Shown piece by piece: positions 40,398-47,371 of a stretch of 49,163 nucleotides of DNA. Origin of the DNA: an uncultured Mycoplasmatota bacterium (GTDB lineage Bacteria > Bacillota_I > Bacilli_A > RF39 > UBA660). A program made the translations under genes and the position numbers. Numbering within the stretch: position 1 is the stretch's first letter; every line of letters starts with the position of its first letter. The notes beneath the pieces were generated by a model. That model ran no database searches and was not told where the DNA came from. It saw only the letters and a program-made list of their open reading frames with translations. Location: assembly GCA_947649365.1 (NCBI GenBank), contig CANSRH010000014.1, positions 1-49,163 on the forward strand, in the 5' to 3' direction.

Positions 40398-41114
40398 ATG
40401 AAAAGTAAAAGTAAGAGGCAATTAAAGAGAGGTTGCAAAGTAGTAGTTTGGTTAATAGTTATTGTTATTTCTCTTTTTATAATAAATAGTTTGTTTATAA
40501 AAAATCCAAATAAAGAGTTATTGGAAGAAATACCTAGTGTTAATGTTTCAGATGACAATAATGTTGCAAATCAAAAAGAGTGGAATTTATTACTTGTTAA
40601 TAAATGGAATAAAATTCCCGAAAATTACAAACCAGATTTAGTAGAAGTAGCCGGTGGCGAAAAAGTAGATAAAAGGATTTATGATCCACTTATGGAAATG
40701 TTAGAGGCAGCAAAGGTAAAAAACTGGGGACAAATGCCAATGGTCGTTTCTGGATATAGAACTAATGAAAAACAAAAACAGTTATATGAAGAAAAAATAA
40801 AAAGTTATAGAAATAAGGGATACTCTAAAGAAAAAGCAAAAGAAGAAGCCGAAAAATGGGTAGCAGTACCCGGTTATAGTGAACACCAATTAGGGTTTGC
40901 AGTAGATATTAACGGAGCAACTTATGATCTTTACTTATGGCTTCAAGATAATAGTTACAAATATGGTTTTATATTCAGATATAAAGGAAATAAAACTGAT
41001 ATTACTGGAACTGCTGAAGAAGTATGGCATTATAGGTATGTAGGATTAGAAGTGGCAACAGAAATATATGAGAAAGATCTTTGTTTAGAAGAATATTTAG
41101 AATTAAAAAAATAA
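40398..41114 (+). CDS. vanY: D-Ala-D-Ala carboxypeptidase, VanY family
   Basis: The 238-residue M15B peptidase has an N-terminal membrane anchor (about 14-34). The zinc site is visible: Ser-Glu-His-x-x-Gly-x-Ala-Val-Asp (about 161-170) and Glu-Val-Trp-His-Tyr-Arg-Tyr (about 207-213). Upstream is the conserved Ser-Gly-Tyr-Arg-Thr (about 117-121). It trims the terminal D-Ala of peptidoglycan precursors outside the cell, which lowers glycopeptide binding when combined with D-Lac or D-Ser ligases; those are absent here. The vanRS genes lie directly upstream and a terminator directly downstream. Confidence 0.9.
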   Translation: MKSKSKRQLKRGCKVVVWLIVIVISLFIINSLFIKNPNKELLEEIPSVNVSDDNNVANQKEWNLLLVNKWNKIPENYKPDLVEVAGGEKVDKRIYDPLMEMLEAAKVKNWGQMPMVVSGYRTNEKQKQLYEEKIKSYRNKGYSKEKAKEEAEKWVAVPGYSEHQLGFAVDINGATYDLYLWLQDNSYKYGFIFRYKGNKTDITGTAEEVWHYRYVGLEVATEIYEKDLCLEEYLELKK

Positions 41115-41154
41115 GAGAGGAATGATGTAGGATGGCAAGGAATAGATAATTTAG

Positions 41155-41229
41155 TCGAGAAGCTTTGAAATTATAACTATTAAAGGAATCGGCTATAAAG
41201 GAATTATAAAAAATAGTAATTGTCATTAG
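41155..41229 (+). pseudogene. Remnant of a response-regulator C-terminus
   Basis: A 24-codon open stretch reads Ile-Ile-Thr-Ile-Lys-Gly-Ile-Gly-Tyr-Lys-Gly and then stops. This is the end of the winged-helix domain of an OmpR-family regulator, with nothing of the rest. It suggests that a second two-component gene was lost here, or that a recombination joint lies between vanY and the mobilisation genes. Confidence 0.45.
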
Positions 41230-41248
41230 GCAACTACTATTTTTATTT
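41212..41248 (+). terminator. Terminator after vanY
   Basis: AATAGTA/TACTATT (41212-41218 with 41235-41241) plus TTG/CAA inside, followed by TTTTATTT. It also ends the minus-strand mobC-like gene region. Confidence 0.75.
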
Positions 41249-41256
41249 GAGTATAT

Positions 41257-41562
41257 TTATTTTTTCAGTCTGCTTATCCAAAAGTCAAAATCAATCATCT
41301 TATTTTTTAAAAATTCTTCATCTTCAAAATAACCAAAATTGTGAAGTCTTTTTTTAAGTTTTAGTAATTCGTATATGCTCTTCTCTAAACTTTCGGCAAT
41401 ATAATTGATGTCGCTATTAGATAAAGAATTTATTTTGAAATCATCAATCAATTTTCTAATAAAATCAGATTGAGATAATTTTGTTTTAAATGATTTTTCT
41501 TCTAGCATTTTCTTTTCAGTTTCGTTTAGAAAAACATTGATTTTAATATTTCTTTTTCTCAT
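41257..41562 (-). CDS. MobC-like mobilisation protein
   Basis: The 101-residue product starts with an arginine-rich beta strand (Arg-Lys-Arg-Asn-Ile-Lys-Ile-Asn-Val-Phe-Leu-Asn) and two helices of a ribbon-helix-helix fold (about 5-50), including Leu-Ser-Gln-Ser-Asp-Phe-Ile-Arg. It then continues as amphipathic helix. This is the layout of MobC relaxosome accessory proteins that bind oriT. No relaxase gene is in the window; only this accessory gene with TnpV and the recombinase remain. AAGGAGAG precedes the ATG at 41562. Confidence 0.7.
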   Translation of the reverse strand: MRKRNIKINVFLNETEKKMLEEKSFKTKLSQSDFIRKLIDDFKINSLSNSDINYIAESLEKSIYELLKLKKRLHNFGYFEDEEFLKNKMIDFDFWISRLKK

Positions 41563-41592
41563 TTTTTAAACTCTCCTTTCTAATTTTAAGGG

Positions 41593-41650
41593 TATGGGAT
41601 TTCCCATAAATCGAAAACGTGCGGGAGTAGGTTTTCAGTGCTAGCTAGGA
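41593..41650. other. Candidate origin of transfer next to the MobC-like gene
   Basis: TATGGGA-TT-TCCCATA (41593-41608) is a perfect 16-bp inverted repeat, followed by an unusually GC-rich stretch (41618-41633) and CTAGCTAG (41643-41650 region). Its position just upstream of the MobC-like gene is where oriT would be. No nick consensus can be assigned. Confidence 0.35.
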
Positions 41651-41669
41651 CATAAAATTCAATTTGTTC

Positions 41670-42032
41670 TCACACATTTTCTGTATAAATTAGTTCTTTT
41701 AATAAGATTTCTTCATTCATATTTTTGTAATTATTCATTAGTTTTACCCACTCGAATTGATTTTCATTTTTATTTTTTTCGGATAGTAATTTATCAGAAT
41801 TTTTATATTGTTCCATTAAAACATTTAGCCTATTTTCTGCTTCAATACCAACTGAAACAAGATGATTTGCGAGTTCATTTTTCATTAAAAGTGTTGTATA
41901 AAGGACTTTATTATTTCCTTTCAGATAGTGTAATCTTAAATAGCCATACTGATTTATTTTTTCGTTATTTTGTTTTTCTATTGTTAAGTTTGGTAATAAA
42001 TAATCGCCAACTTTTGTATAATTTAATTCCAT
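41670..42032 (-). CDS. TnpV family transposon-encoded protein
   Basis: The 120-residue product has the TnpV features. It begins Met-Glu-Leu-Asn-Tyr-Thr-Lys-Val-Gly-Asp-Tyr-Leu-Leu-Pro-Asn-Leu. A Tyr-Gly-Tyr-Leu-Arg-x-x-Tyr-Leu-Lys segment lies at about 29-38, and Glu-Trp-Val-Lys-x-Met-Asn near 93-99, with a Glu-Glu-Ile-Leu-Leu-Lys-Glu-Leu-Ile-Tyr end. TnpV genes accompany large serine recombinases and mobilisation genes in Tn4451-like elements of Bacillota. The role is not defined. It lies a few bases downstream of the frameshifted ORF on the same strand. Confidence 0.8.
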   Translation of the reverse strand: MELNYTKVGDYLLPNLTIEKQNNEKINQYGYLRLHYLKGNNKVLYTTLLMKNELANHLVSVGIEAENRLNVLMEQYKNSDKLLSEKNKNENQFEWVKLMNNYKNMNEEILLKELIYTENV

Positions 42033-42036
42033 TTTT

Positions 42037-42280
42037 TCATCTCTCCATTTCTTTATTTTTAATATTTCTCTCGTAAAAATCTACTTCTTTTGTTGTAGAA
42101 TTGTACTTAAAATAACCTTGTGATTTATTTTTATCTATAACTTTAATAGTAAATCTATCAATTAAATATATAGCAAACTCACTAATAGATAATTGCTTTT
42201 TTTAGATAATTAAGAACTCTAAATTGCTCTATGGTATCTACTTGATTCTTTAAAATATTTTCTTTCGTTAATTGTTTCAT
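42037..42280 (-). pseudogene. Frameshifted mobile-element ORF
   Basis: Behind AAAGGAG an ATG at 42280 opens a frame (Met-Lys-Gln-Leu-Thr-Lys-Glu-Asn-Ile) that stops after about 35 codons. A second frame, one base off, continues to 42037 with coherent sequence (Ser-Ile-Ser-Glu-Phe-Ala-Ile-Tyr-Leu-Ile-Asp-Arg, ending Lys-Glu-Met-Glu-Arg). The break coincides with a run of seven A (minus strand); six A would give one frame of about 80 residues. It lies between the recombinase and TnpV genes and is probably a small transposon protein, inactivated or slippage-controlled. Confidence 0.6.
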
Positions 42281-42298
42281 TGATAACTCCTTTCATTT

Positions 42299-44089
42299 TT
42301 AATTTGCTTTTACCAATTCTTTTTTAGGTACTAATAATAGAAAATCTTTAGAAACATTTCTCTCGAAATAAGGACTGCCAATTATACCATCTACATAAAA
42401 ATGACTATGTGCTTTAGCAAAAAAATCATCTACAAATTCACTTGAATATTCATTATTAGTCATTTTTAAAATGGATAAAATATCATAATCTTTTTTCTTG
42501 AGTTCTAATTCTTCTTCAGTTATTCCATTAAGATACTTAATTCCGACAGTATCATTTTTTAGAATAATATATAAGTATTTGATAAATTCTGTACTACTTT
42601 TTGTAATAAATTCATCTGTAAATTTTATATATTTAATATCAATGTTGTAGTTATCATCTCTTGTGATTTCTATCCCGGATATAAGTCTATGAATCATATC
42701 TCGTTTGGCTTCTCTTGATAATAAATTATAGAAAAAAGTGAAGTTAAACATCTTAATATTTTTGAATACTAGTTTGTCATTCTCTTTTTTGCAATCTAAT
42801 TTTTTTAATAATTCAGTTGTATATTCTTTTGATTCATTATCTGGATCAAGAGTTAGTTTCTTTTTGTTTAATTTCTCAATTTCTTTTTTGATAACATTAT
42901 TTTTGTGGTTAATTGTTTCAACATCTAGGGTAGAACTTAAATATAAATCTACTAATCTTTTTTCCTGTAATTTTAGTTTTTCAATGGCTTTTTCTATCTC
43001 TTTTACATCATTACTTTTTGTAGAATTACAAGCAATAATTTCATTATTTGTTCCCATCATAAAGATAGTCAATTCTTCTAAAACTCGTCTTAATTTAACT
43101 TCTATTTTTTTTGTATTATAATGAAGTCCATAGCCACTACAATTATGATTTTTACATCTTAAATGATAGTAAACTTTTTGTTTTCCATTTGGATATTTAA
43201 AAGATTCAGATGAAGCCATAATCTCACCACATATTGGACATTTTACTAATCCTGAAAACAAATGGATAAACTCTCCATAGTTTGAATGTTTATTTTTTAC
43301 TAATACATTTCTAGTGGCATTCCAAGTAACTTCATCAATAATTGGATCACAATAGTCTTTAACCCTTAAAATATCCTGTTGTTTTCTTTTGTACTTTCCA
43401 TATTCAAATACGCCAATATAAATTGAATTAGTAAGTATTTTATAAACTCTATCGGCTCTCCATTTACCACTTTTTAAATAAACATTGTTATCTTTCATAA
43501 TTGTAGCAATGCCTCTAGTAGAATTACCCCCTTGGCATAGTTTAAAGATTTCTTTTGCAACTTGGGCTTCTATTGGCTCTATTTCTAAATGTCCTGTATT
43601 TTTATTTCTAATATAGCCATAGAGTGCCTTACTAGGGTGTATTTTCTCTAAAGCCATTTCTTCCATTGCTCGTTTAGTTCTCGCACCAATTTCTTTTCTT
43701 TCTCTTTGACCAAACACTAAATTCATACCAAAAATCATTTCACCATTAGCAGTAGATACATCATAAGGCTCTAAAATAAGTTCTATCTTAACATCGTGTT
43801 CTTCACAATAATTAAGTAACCAAAAGCCATCATAGTTATTTCTTGTAAGTCTATCTACTTTAATAGCAATCAACTTATCAATCTTTTTAGATTTAATATC
43901 AGCAAGTAATCTTTGCATTTCTGGTCGCATTAAATCTTTTCCTGAATGTCCTGCGTCATTATAAACATCCACAATACTATAATCATTCTTTTCGCAATAT
44001 TCTTTAATCATACGAAGTTGCGAATCAATAGAATAACCATTATCTCTTTGGTCATCTGTACTAACTCTCACATATACTGCACATCTCAT
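42299..44089 (-). CDS. Large serine recombinase, TnpX/TndX-like
   Basis: This 596-residue protein has an N-terminal resolvase catalytic domain with Ser10 in Tyr-Val-Arg-Val-Ser-Thr and the Arg cluster in Asp-Arg-Leu-Thr-Arg (about 79-83). A recombinase domain (about 160-260) contains Ala-Leu-Tyr-Gly-Tyr. A zinc ribbon follows (Cys-Pro-Ile-Cys and Cys-x4-Cys at about 285-325), then a coiled coil (about 365-420) and a C-terminal DNA-binding part. It excises and integrates the mobile element by site-specific recombination. The length fits TnpX/TndX-type integrases. The gene lies with its 5' end next to short direct repeats (44101-44202) that may belong to the attachment site. All key residues are present. 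Confidence 0.93.
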   Translation of the reverse strand: MRCAVYVRVSTDDQRDNGYSIDSQLRMIKEYCEKNDYSIVDVYNDAGHSGKDLMRPEMQRLLADIKSKKIDKLIAIKVDRLTRNNYDGFWLLNYCEEHDVKIELILEPYDVSTANGEMIFGMNLVFGQRERKEIGARTKRAMEEMALEKIHPSKALYGYIRNKNTGHLEIEPIEAQVAKEIFKLCQGGNSTRGIATIMKDNNVYLKSGKWRADRVYKILTNSIYIGVFEYGKYKRKQQDILRVKDYCDPIIDEVTWNATRNVLVKNKHSNYGEFIHLFSGLVKCPICGEIMASSESFKYPNGKQKVYYHLRCKNHNCSGYGLHYNTKKIEVKLRRVLEELTIFMMGTNNEIIACNSTKSNDVKEIEKAIEKLKLQEKRLVDLYLSSTLDVETINHKNNVIKKEIEKLNKKKLTLDPDNESKEYTTELLKKLDCKKENDKLVFKNIKMFNFTFFYNLLSREAKRDMIHRLISGIEITRDDNYNIDIKYIKFTDEFITKSSTEFIKYLYIILKNDTVGIKYLNGITEEELELKKKDYDILSILKMTNNEYSSEFVDDFFAKAHSHFYVDGIIGSPYFERNVSKDFLLLVPKKELVKAN

Positions 44090-44100
44090 AAATAATCATC

Positions 44101-44202
44101 TCCTCACTTGTTTCCTCACTTAGAAGCCGAAATTCAGACAGTAATTATGAAAAAAGATAAATTTTTACGCAACTTTACACTTTCTTCAATAGTTTCCTCA
44201 CT
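44101..44202. repeat. TCCTCACT repeats upstream of the recombinase gene
   Basis: TCCTCACT occurs at 44101-44108, 44113-44120 and 44195-44202. The last two lie within the 11-base repeat GTTTCCTCACT (44110-44120 and 44192-44202). The first covers the GAGGA ribosome binding site of the recombinase. This is a candidate recombinase binding or attachment region; no crossover site is proven. Confidence 0.4.
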
Positions 44203-44221
44203 AAAACGGAAAAAGTAAACC

Positions 44222-44506
44222 CTAAATTTTCAATTTCTTTAAAATTTGAATAATTTCTGATAATGAATATTTCTGATTATGATCTTTGATGTAAAATGGT
44301 TTGTTAGATATTTCATTAACTTTATATTCTAATATTGTAAGAGTAGTAGGATATGAAATTAGATATTCTGTAGGTTCTATAACTTGTAAATTAGTATGTA
44401 GAATATGTTTTATTGCACCTTTCTTAACTTTGTAAGTATAGCCTTTAATTACATCTAAGATTTCAGTATTTGTTTTTAATGTTTCAATAGTTTTAAATTC
44501 CAACAT
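44222..44506 (-). CDS. Unknown protein behind an attenuator-like leader
   Basis: A 94-residue protein that I do not recognise. It has mixed strands and helices and no membrane segment; the end is basic (Leu-Lys-Lys-Leu-Lys-Ile). The ATG at 44506 is preferred to a TTG one codon earlier. Its ribosome binding site GGAG lies in the 3' arm of a 9-bp hairpin (44511-44539), and further upstream lies copy 4 of the structured element with its own terminator-like stem, behind a promoter at 44675-44703. The gene is therefore the one clear downstream target of this leader type in the window. Confidence 0.65.
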   Translation of the reverse strand: MLEFKTIETLKTNTEILDVIKGYTYKVKKGAIKHILHTNLQVIEPTEYLISYPTTLTILEYKVNEISNKPFYIKDHNQKYSLSEIIQILKKLKI

Positions 44507-44510
44507 CAAA

Positions 44511-44539
44511 AAAGTTCTCCTTCCTAGAAAGAGAACTTT
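44511..44539 (-). promoter_or_regulatory. Hairpin sequestering the ribosome binding site of the 44506 gene
   Basis: AAAGTTCTC (44511-44519) and GAGAACTTT (44531-44539) form a 9-bp perfect stem. On the minus strand the 3' arm contains the GGAGAA site and is followed by TTT just before the ATG, so it may act as a terminator, a translational block, or both. Confidence 0.65.
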
Positions 44540-44555
44540 AAGTTTTATATAAAAT

Positions 44556-44627
44556 AAAAACTCACGAACTTGTTATAGTCCGTAAGTTGTTTTCAAATGG
44601 AGCGAATGGCGTAGATATCTACAACTT
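44556..44627 (-). promoter_or_regulatory. Structured intergenic element, copy 4 (attenuator-like leader)
   Basis: On the minus strand, AAGTTGT (44627-44621) can pair with ACAACTT (44590-44584) around a loop holding TTCGCTCCATTTG. The second arm overlaps ACTTACG (44587-44581), which instead pairs with CGTGAGT (44566-44560) to give a terminator followed by TTTTTATTT. The two stems exclude each other, the hallmark of transcription attenuation. Confidence 0.6.
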
Positions 44628-44674
44628 TTTCACTTATTAACGATTTGATATATAAAATATCAATCACTGATTAC

Positions 44675-44703
44675 AGTTTACCATATTTTTATTAATTAAC
44701 CAA
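44675..44703 (-). promoter_or_regulatory. Promoter of the leader and 44506 gene
   Basis: On the minus strand TTGGTT (44703-44698), a 17-base spacer and TAAACT (44680-44675). Confidence 0.5.
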
Positions 44704-44743
44704 TACTATTTTTACTTACAGGGTATCTTTAAATAGCAAAAAA

Positions 44744-44752
44744 TGGTATAAT
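44744..44752 (+). promoter_or_regulatory. Extended -10 promoter of the ABC-3C operon
   Basis: TGGTATAAT, followed by GGGAGGTG at 44763-44770 and the ATG at 44776. Confidence 0.65.
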
Positions 44753-44775
44753 CTTTTTAACAGGGAGGTGCTTTT

Positions 44776-45549
44776 ATGAGCAATGGTAGAAAAACTTTTT
44801 CTCTTATAGAACAATCTACTTTGTATAATCAGGTTAATGGAATTTGTCCTTTATGTCAAAAGTCACTTTCTTATATGAAAGAAGGAAAACTGCAAAAATT
44901 ATTTGAAATTGCTCATATATATCCACTAAATCCAACTGATAATGAAAAAGTAATATTAAAAAATGAGCCAATTCTTTATAAAGATGATGTGAATGATTTA
45001 GATAATCTAATTGCCTTATGCCCTAATTGTCATACTCAATTAGATAAACCAACATCGTTAGATTCCTATAGAAAATTATATCAATTAAAAACTAAATTAA
45101 TTGAAGAAGATAAAATAAGAAATATTTATTCTTCTTATGACATAGAAAAAGATATTGTTTCTATTATAAATTCAATGAATAGCAATTTATTTGATTATAG
45201 TGAGATAATAGATTATAGGTTAATAAAAGTTACTGATAAAATTAAACCAGAAAATAAGTTTTTAATTCATAGAGTTAAAGATGATGTGGCATCATATTAT
45301 CTACTGATTAGAAAGTTATTTGCCGATTTAGATAGAAGTAATAACAGTACAACATTTGATTCTATTGCTAGTCAAATAAAGTCATTTTATTTAAAAGTTA
45401 AAACAATAACATCTGATCAAGAACAAATCTATAATCATATTGCTACTTGGCTATATGATAAAAATAAAATTGGCTCAATTGAAGCATATAAAATAATAGT
45501 TTCGTTTTTTGTACAAAATTGTGAGGTGTTTTCTGATGTTTCCAAGTAA
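44776..45549 (+). CDS. HNH endonuclease component of an ABC-3C system
   Basis: In this 257-residue protein, residues 20-90 form an HNH nuclease: zinc-binding Cys24-x2-Cys27 and Cys82-x2-Cys85, His47 in Glu-Ile-Ala-His-Ile-Tyr-Pro-Leu, and Asn77-Leu-Ile-Ala-Leu-Cys-Pro-Asn-Cys-His86. The C-terminal 150 residues are helical and match the place of the ABC-3C C-terminal domain that couples the effector to the ATPase. ABC-three-component systems are predicted anti-phage or anti-invader systems in which an SMC-like ATPase licenses the effector. The end overlaps the middle-component gene by 14 bases. The promoter is immediately upstream. Confidence 0.82.
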   Translation: MSNGRKTFSLIEQSTLYNQVNGICPLCQKSLSYMKEGKLQKLFEIAHIYPLNPTDNEKVILKNEPILYKDDVNDLDNLIALCPNCHTQLDKPTSLDSYRKLYQLKTKLIEEDKIRNIYSSYDIEKDIVSIINSMNSNLFDYSEIIDYRLIKVTDKIKPENKFLIHRVKDDVASYYLLIRKLFADLDRSNNSTTFDSIASQIKSFYLKVKTITSDQEQIYNHIATWLYDKNKIGSIEAYKIIVSFFVQNCEVFSDVSK

Positions 45550-45763
45550 AGTTGTAAAAATAAAAGATAGTATATTGTGGAATCTACCAGATATTGTAAA
45601 TATAGTTGAAAACCAAGATAATTTAGTAAAAGCTTATAATATTTCAATTGAGAAAAAAATAGATATAAATGATTTTTTGTTATCAATTGATATTTTATAT
45701 CTACTAGATATGATAGAAATAATTGATGAAAAGGGGAATTATAAATATGTTAAAACAAATTAG
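45536..45763 (+). CDS. Middle component of an ABC-3C system
   Basis: This 75-residue winged-helix-like protein starts Met-Phe-Pro-Ser-Lys-Val-Val-Lys-Ile-Lys-Asp-Ser-Ile-Leu. It contains Ile-Asp-Ile-Leu-Tyr-Leu-Leu-Asp-Met-Ile-Glu-Ile before a final beta hairpin, fitting the small middle component encoded between effector and ATPase in ABC-3C systems. GAGGTG lies eight bases before the ATG at 45536, inside the HNH gene. It overlaps the ATPase start by 17 bases. The assignment rests on size, position and fold pattern. Confidence 0.75.
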   Translation: MFPSKVVKIKDSILWNLPDIVNIVENQDNLVKAYNISIEKKIDINDFLLSIDILYLLDMIEIIDEKGNYKYVKTN

Positions 45764-47357
45764 ATGTGATAAATTTAAGAATAAAGTCATTAATTTTCAT
45801 GCTGGACTTAATGTAATCTTGGGGGATAACAAGGCTACTAATTCAATTGGAAAATCAACGCTTTTAATGATTATTGATTTTATTTTTGGTGGTAATAGTT
45901 ATATTACCAAGAATAATGATGTTGTAGATAATATAGGACATCATAGTTTTAATTTTGAATTAGAATTTGATAATGAAAAATTTTATTTTATAAGAAATAC
46001 AGAAAATCATTTAAATCTATCTGTCTGTGACAAAAATTATAATAAACTAAAAGATATTTCTTTAGATGAATATAAAATATTTCTTAGTGAGAAGTATAAC
46101 AATGAATTTTTAGGTAATTCATTTAGATCTGTCGTAGGAAATTATTCTCGAATATGGGGAAAAGATAATTACGATGTTGAAAAACCACTCAAACAACAAA
46201 ATTCAAATTCAGAAAATGCTATTATAAATATTATTAAATTATTTAATAAATATAAGAGTATTGAATCTTTAGAAAAACAAATGAGAGTAATTGAAGATAA
46301 GAAAAAAACAATTAATAAAGCTGTGAGTAACGAATTAATTCCTTCAATTACAAAAGTTCAATATAATAAAAATTTATCTGAATTAGAAGACTTAGATAAA
46401 AAAATTAATAGAATTAAAAGCGAAATGATAGATATAAATTTAGATATTAGTGCAATAATGTCAGAAGAAGTTTTAGAATTAAAGAATCAAAAAAGTTCAC
46501 TTTTATTAAAAAGAAATCATATTGCTAATAAGATTAAACGAATAGAAACAAATTTAAATAGTGATGACATAAAAATTAACTCTAAGATGGAAAAGTTAGT
46601 TGAGTTTTTTCCTAACATTAATAAAAATAAATTAATTGAAATTAATGATTTTCATAAAAATATGTCAACATCTTTGAAAAAAAGCTTAAAAGATGAGAAA
46701 GAAAATTTAGAAAATTATTTGAAAATATTAGATGATGACATAAGACTAGTAGACTCATCCATAGCTGAAAAAACAAAATTGAAAAGTGTTCCTCAATATG
46801 GAATAGAAAGACTTACTGATTTACTAACAAAACAAAATAATATAAAGCAAATGAATGAATATTATGACAAGAAACAAAAAAATCTTGATGAATTAAGTAT
46901 TATAAAAGAAAGTTTAAAAGAAATTAAATCAAAGGTAATTTCTGAAATCACAAAATCCGTTAATATTGAAATGTATAATTATTTTGCTGATATATATAAA
47001 GATACCAGAAAATCGCCAACATTTAGTATGGATTTACAAACATATAATTTGAAAAGGTATAATGACAGAGGTACTGGATCTTCTTATATAAATCTTATAG
47101 CTTTTGATTTAGCAATTTTTAAATTGACAAAGTTACCATTTTTAATACATGATTCTATTTTATTTAAAAATATACAAGTACCAGCATTTGATAATTTAGT
47201 AAATATTTATAAGTCTTTTGAACGCCAAACATTTATAGCAATTGATGAAATTAAAAAATTTTCTAAGGATACAATTGTTTCGTTAGAAAACAGTAAAGTG
47301 ATAGCATTAGATGAACAACATACACTATTTAACAAAAATTGGAAATTAGATAGTTAA
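45747..47357 (+). CDS. SMC/RecN-like ATPase (DUF2326 type) of an ABC-3C system
   Basis: The 536-residue product has Walker A Gly-Asp-Asn-Lys-Ala-Thr-Asn-Ser-Ile-Gly-Lys-Ser-Thr at residues 26-38, an N-terminal ATPase half, and a central coiled coil (about 165-410). The C-terminal half has Gly-Ser-Ser-Tyr-Ile-Asn-Leu (signature-like, about 444-450) and Pro-Phe-Leu-Ile-His-Asp-Ser (about 466-472) in place of Walker B, as in DUF2326 proteins. Ile-Ala-Ile-Asp-Glu follows near 492. It should sense a nucleic-acid structure and activate the HNH effector through the middle component. The ATG at 45747 has AAGGGG upstream. Confidence 0.85.
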   Translation: MLKQIRCDKFKNKVINFHAGLNVILGDNKATNSIGKSTLLMIIDFIFGGNSYITKNNDVVDNIGHHSFNFELEFDNEKFYFIRNTENHLNLSVCDKNYNKLKDISLDEYKIFLSEKYNNEFLGNSFRSVVGNYSRIWGKDNYDVEKPLKQQNSNSENAIINIIKLFNKYKSIESLEKQMRVIEDKKKTINKAVSNELIPSITKVQYNKNLSELEDLDKKINRIKSEMIDINLDISAIMSEEVLELKNQKSSLLLKRNHIANKIKRIETNLNSDDIKINSKMEKLVEFFPNINKNKLIEINDFHKNMSTSLKKSLKDEKENLENYLKILDDDIRLVDSSIAEKTKLKSVPQYGIERLTDLLTKQNNIKQMNEYYDKKQKNLDELSIIKESLKEIKSKVISEITKSVNIEMYNYFADIYKDTRKSPTFSMDLQTYNLKRYNDRGTGSSYINLIAFDLAIFKLTKLPFLIHDSILFKNIQVPAFDNLVNIYKSFERQTFIAIDEIKKFSKDTIVSLENSKVIALDEQHTLFNKNWKLDS

Positions 47358-47371
47358 AGAAAGGATATAAT

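Noticed and set aside
41593-41608. The TATGGGA dyad as the MobC-like gene terminator or operator only
   Set aside because: It lies upstream of the MobC-like gene without a T-run; a relaxosome-related site is preferred, though still weakly supported.
31316-44627. The four structured intergenic copies as integron attC sites or CRISPR repeats
   Set aside because: No integron integrase, no cassette-type head-to-tail gene order, no attC core sequences, and the copies are kilobases apart.
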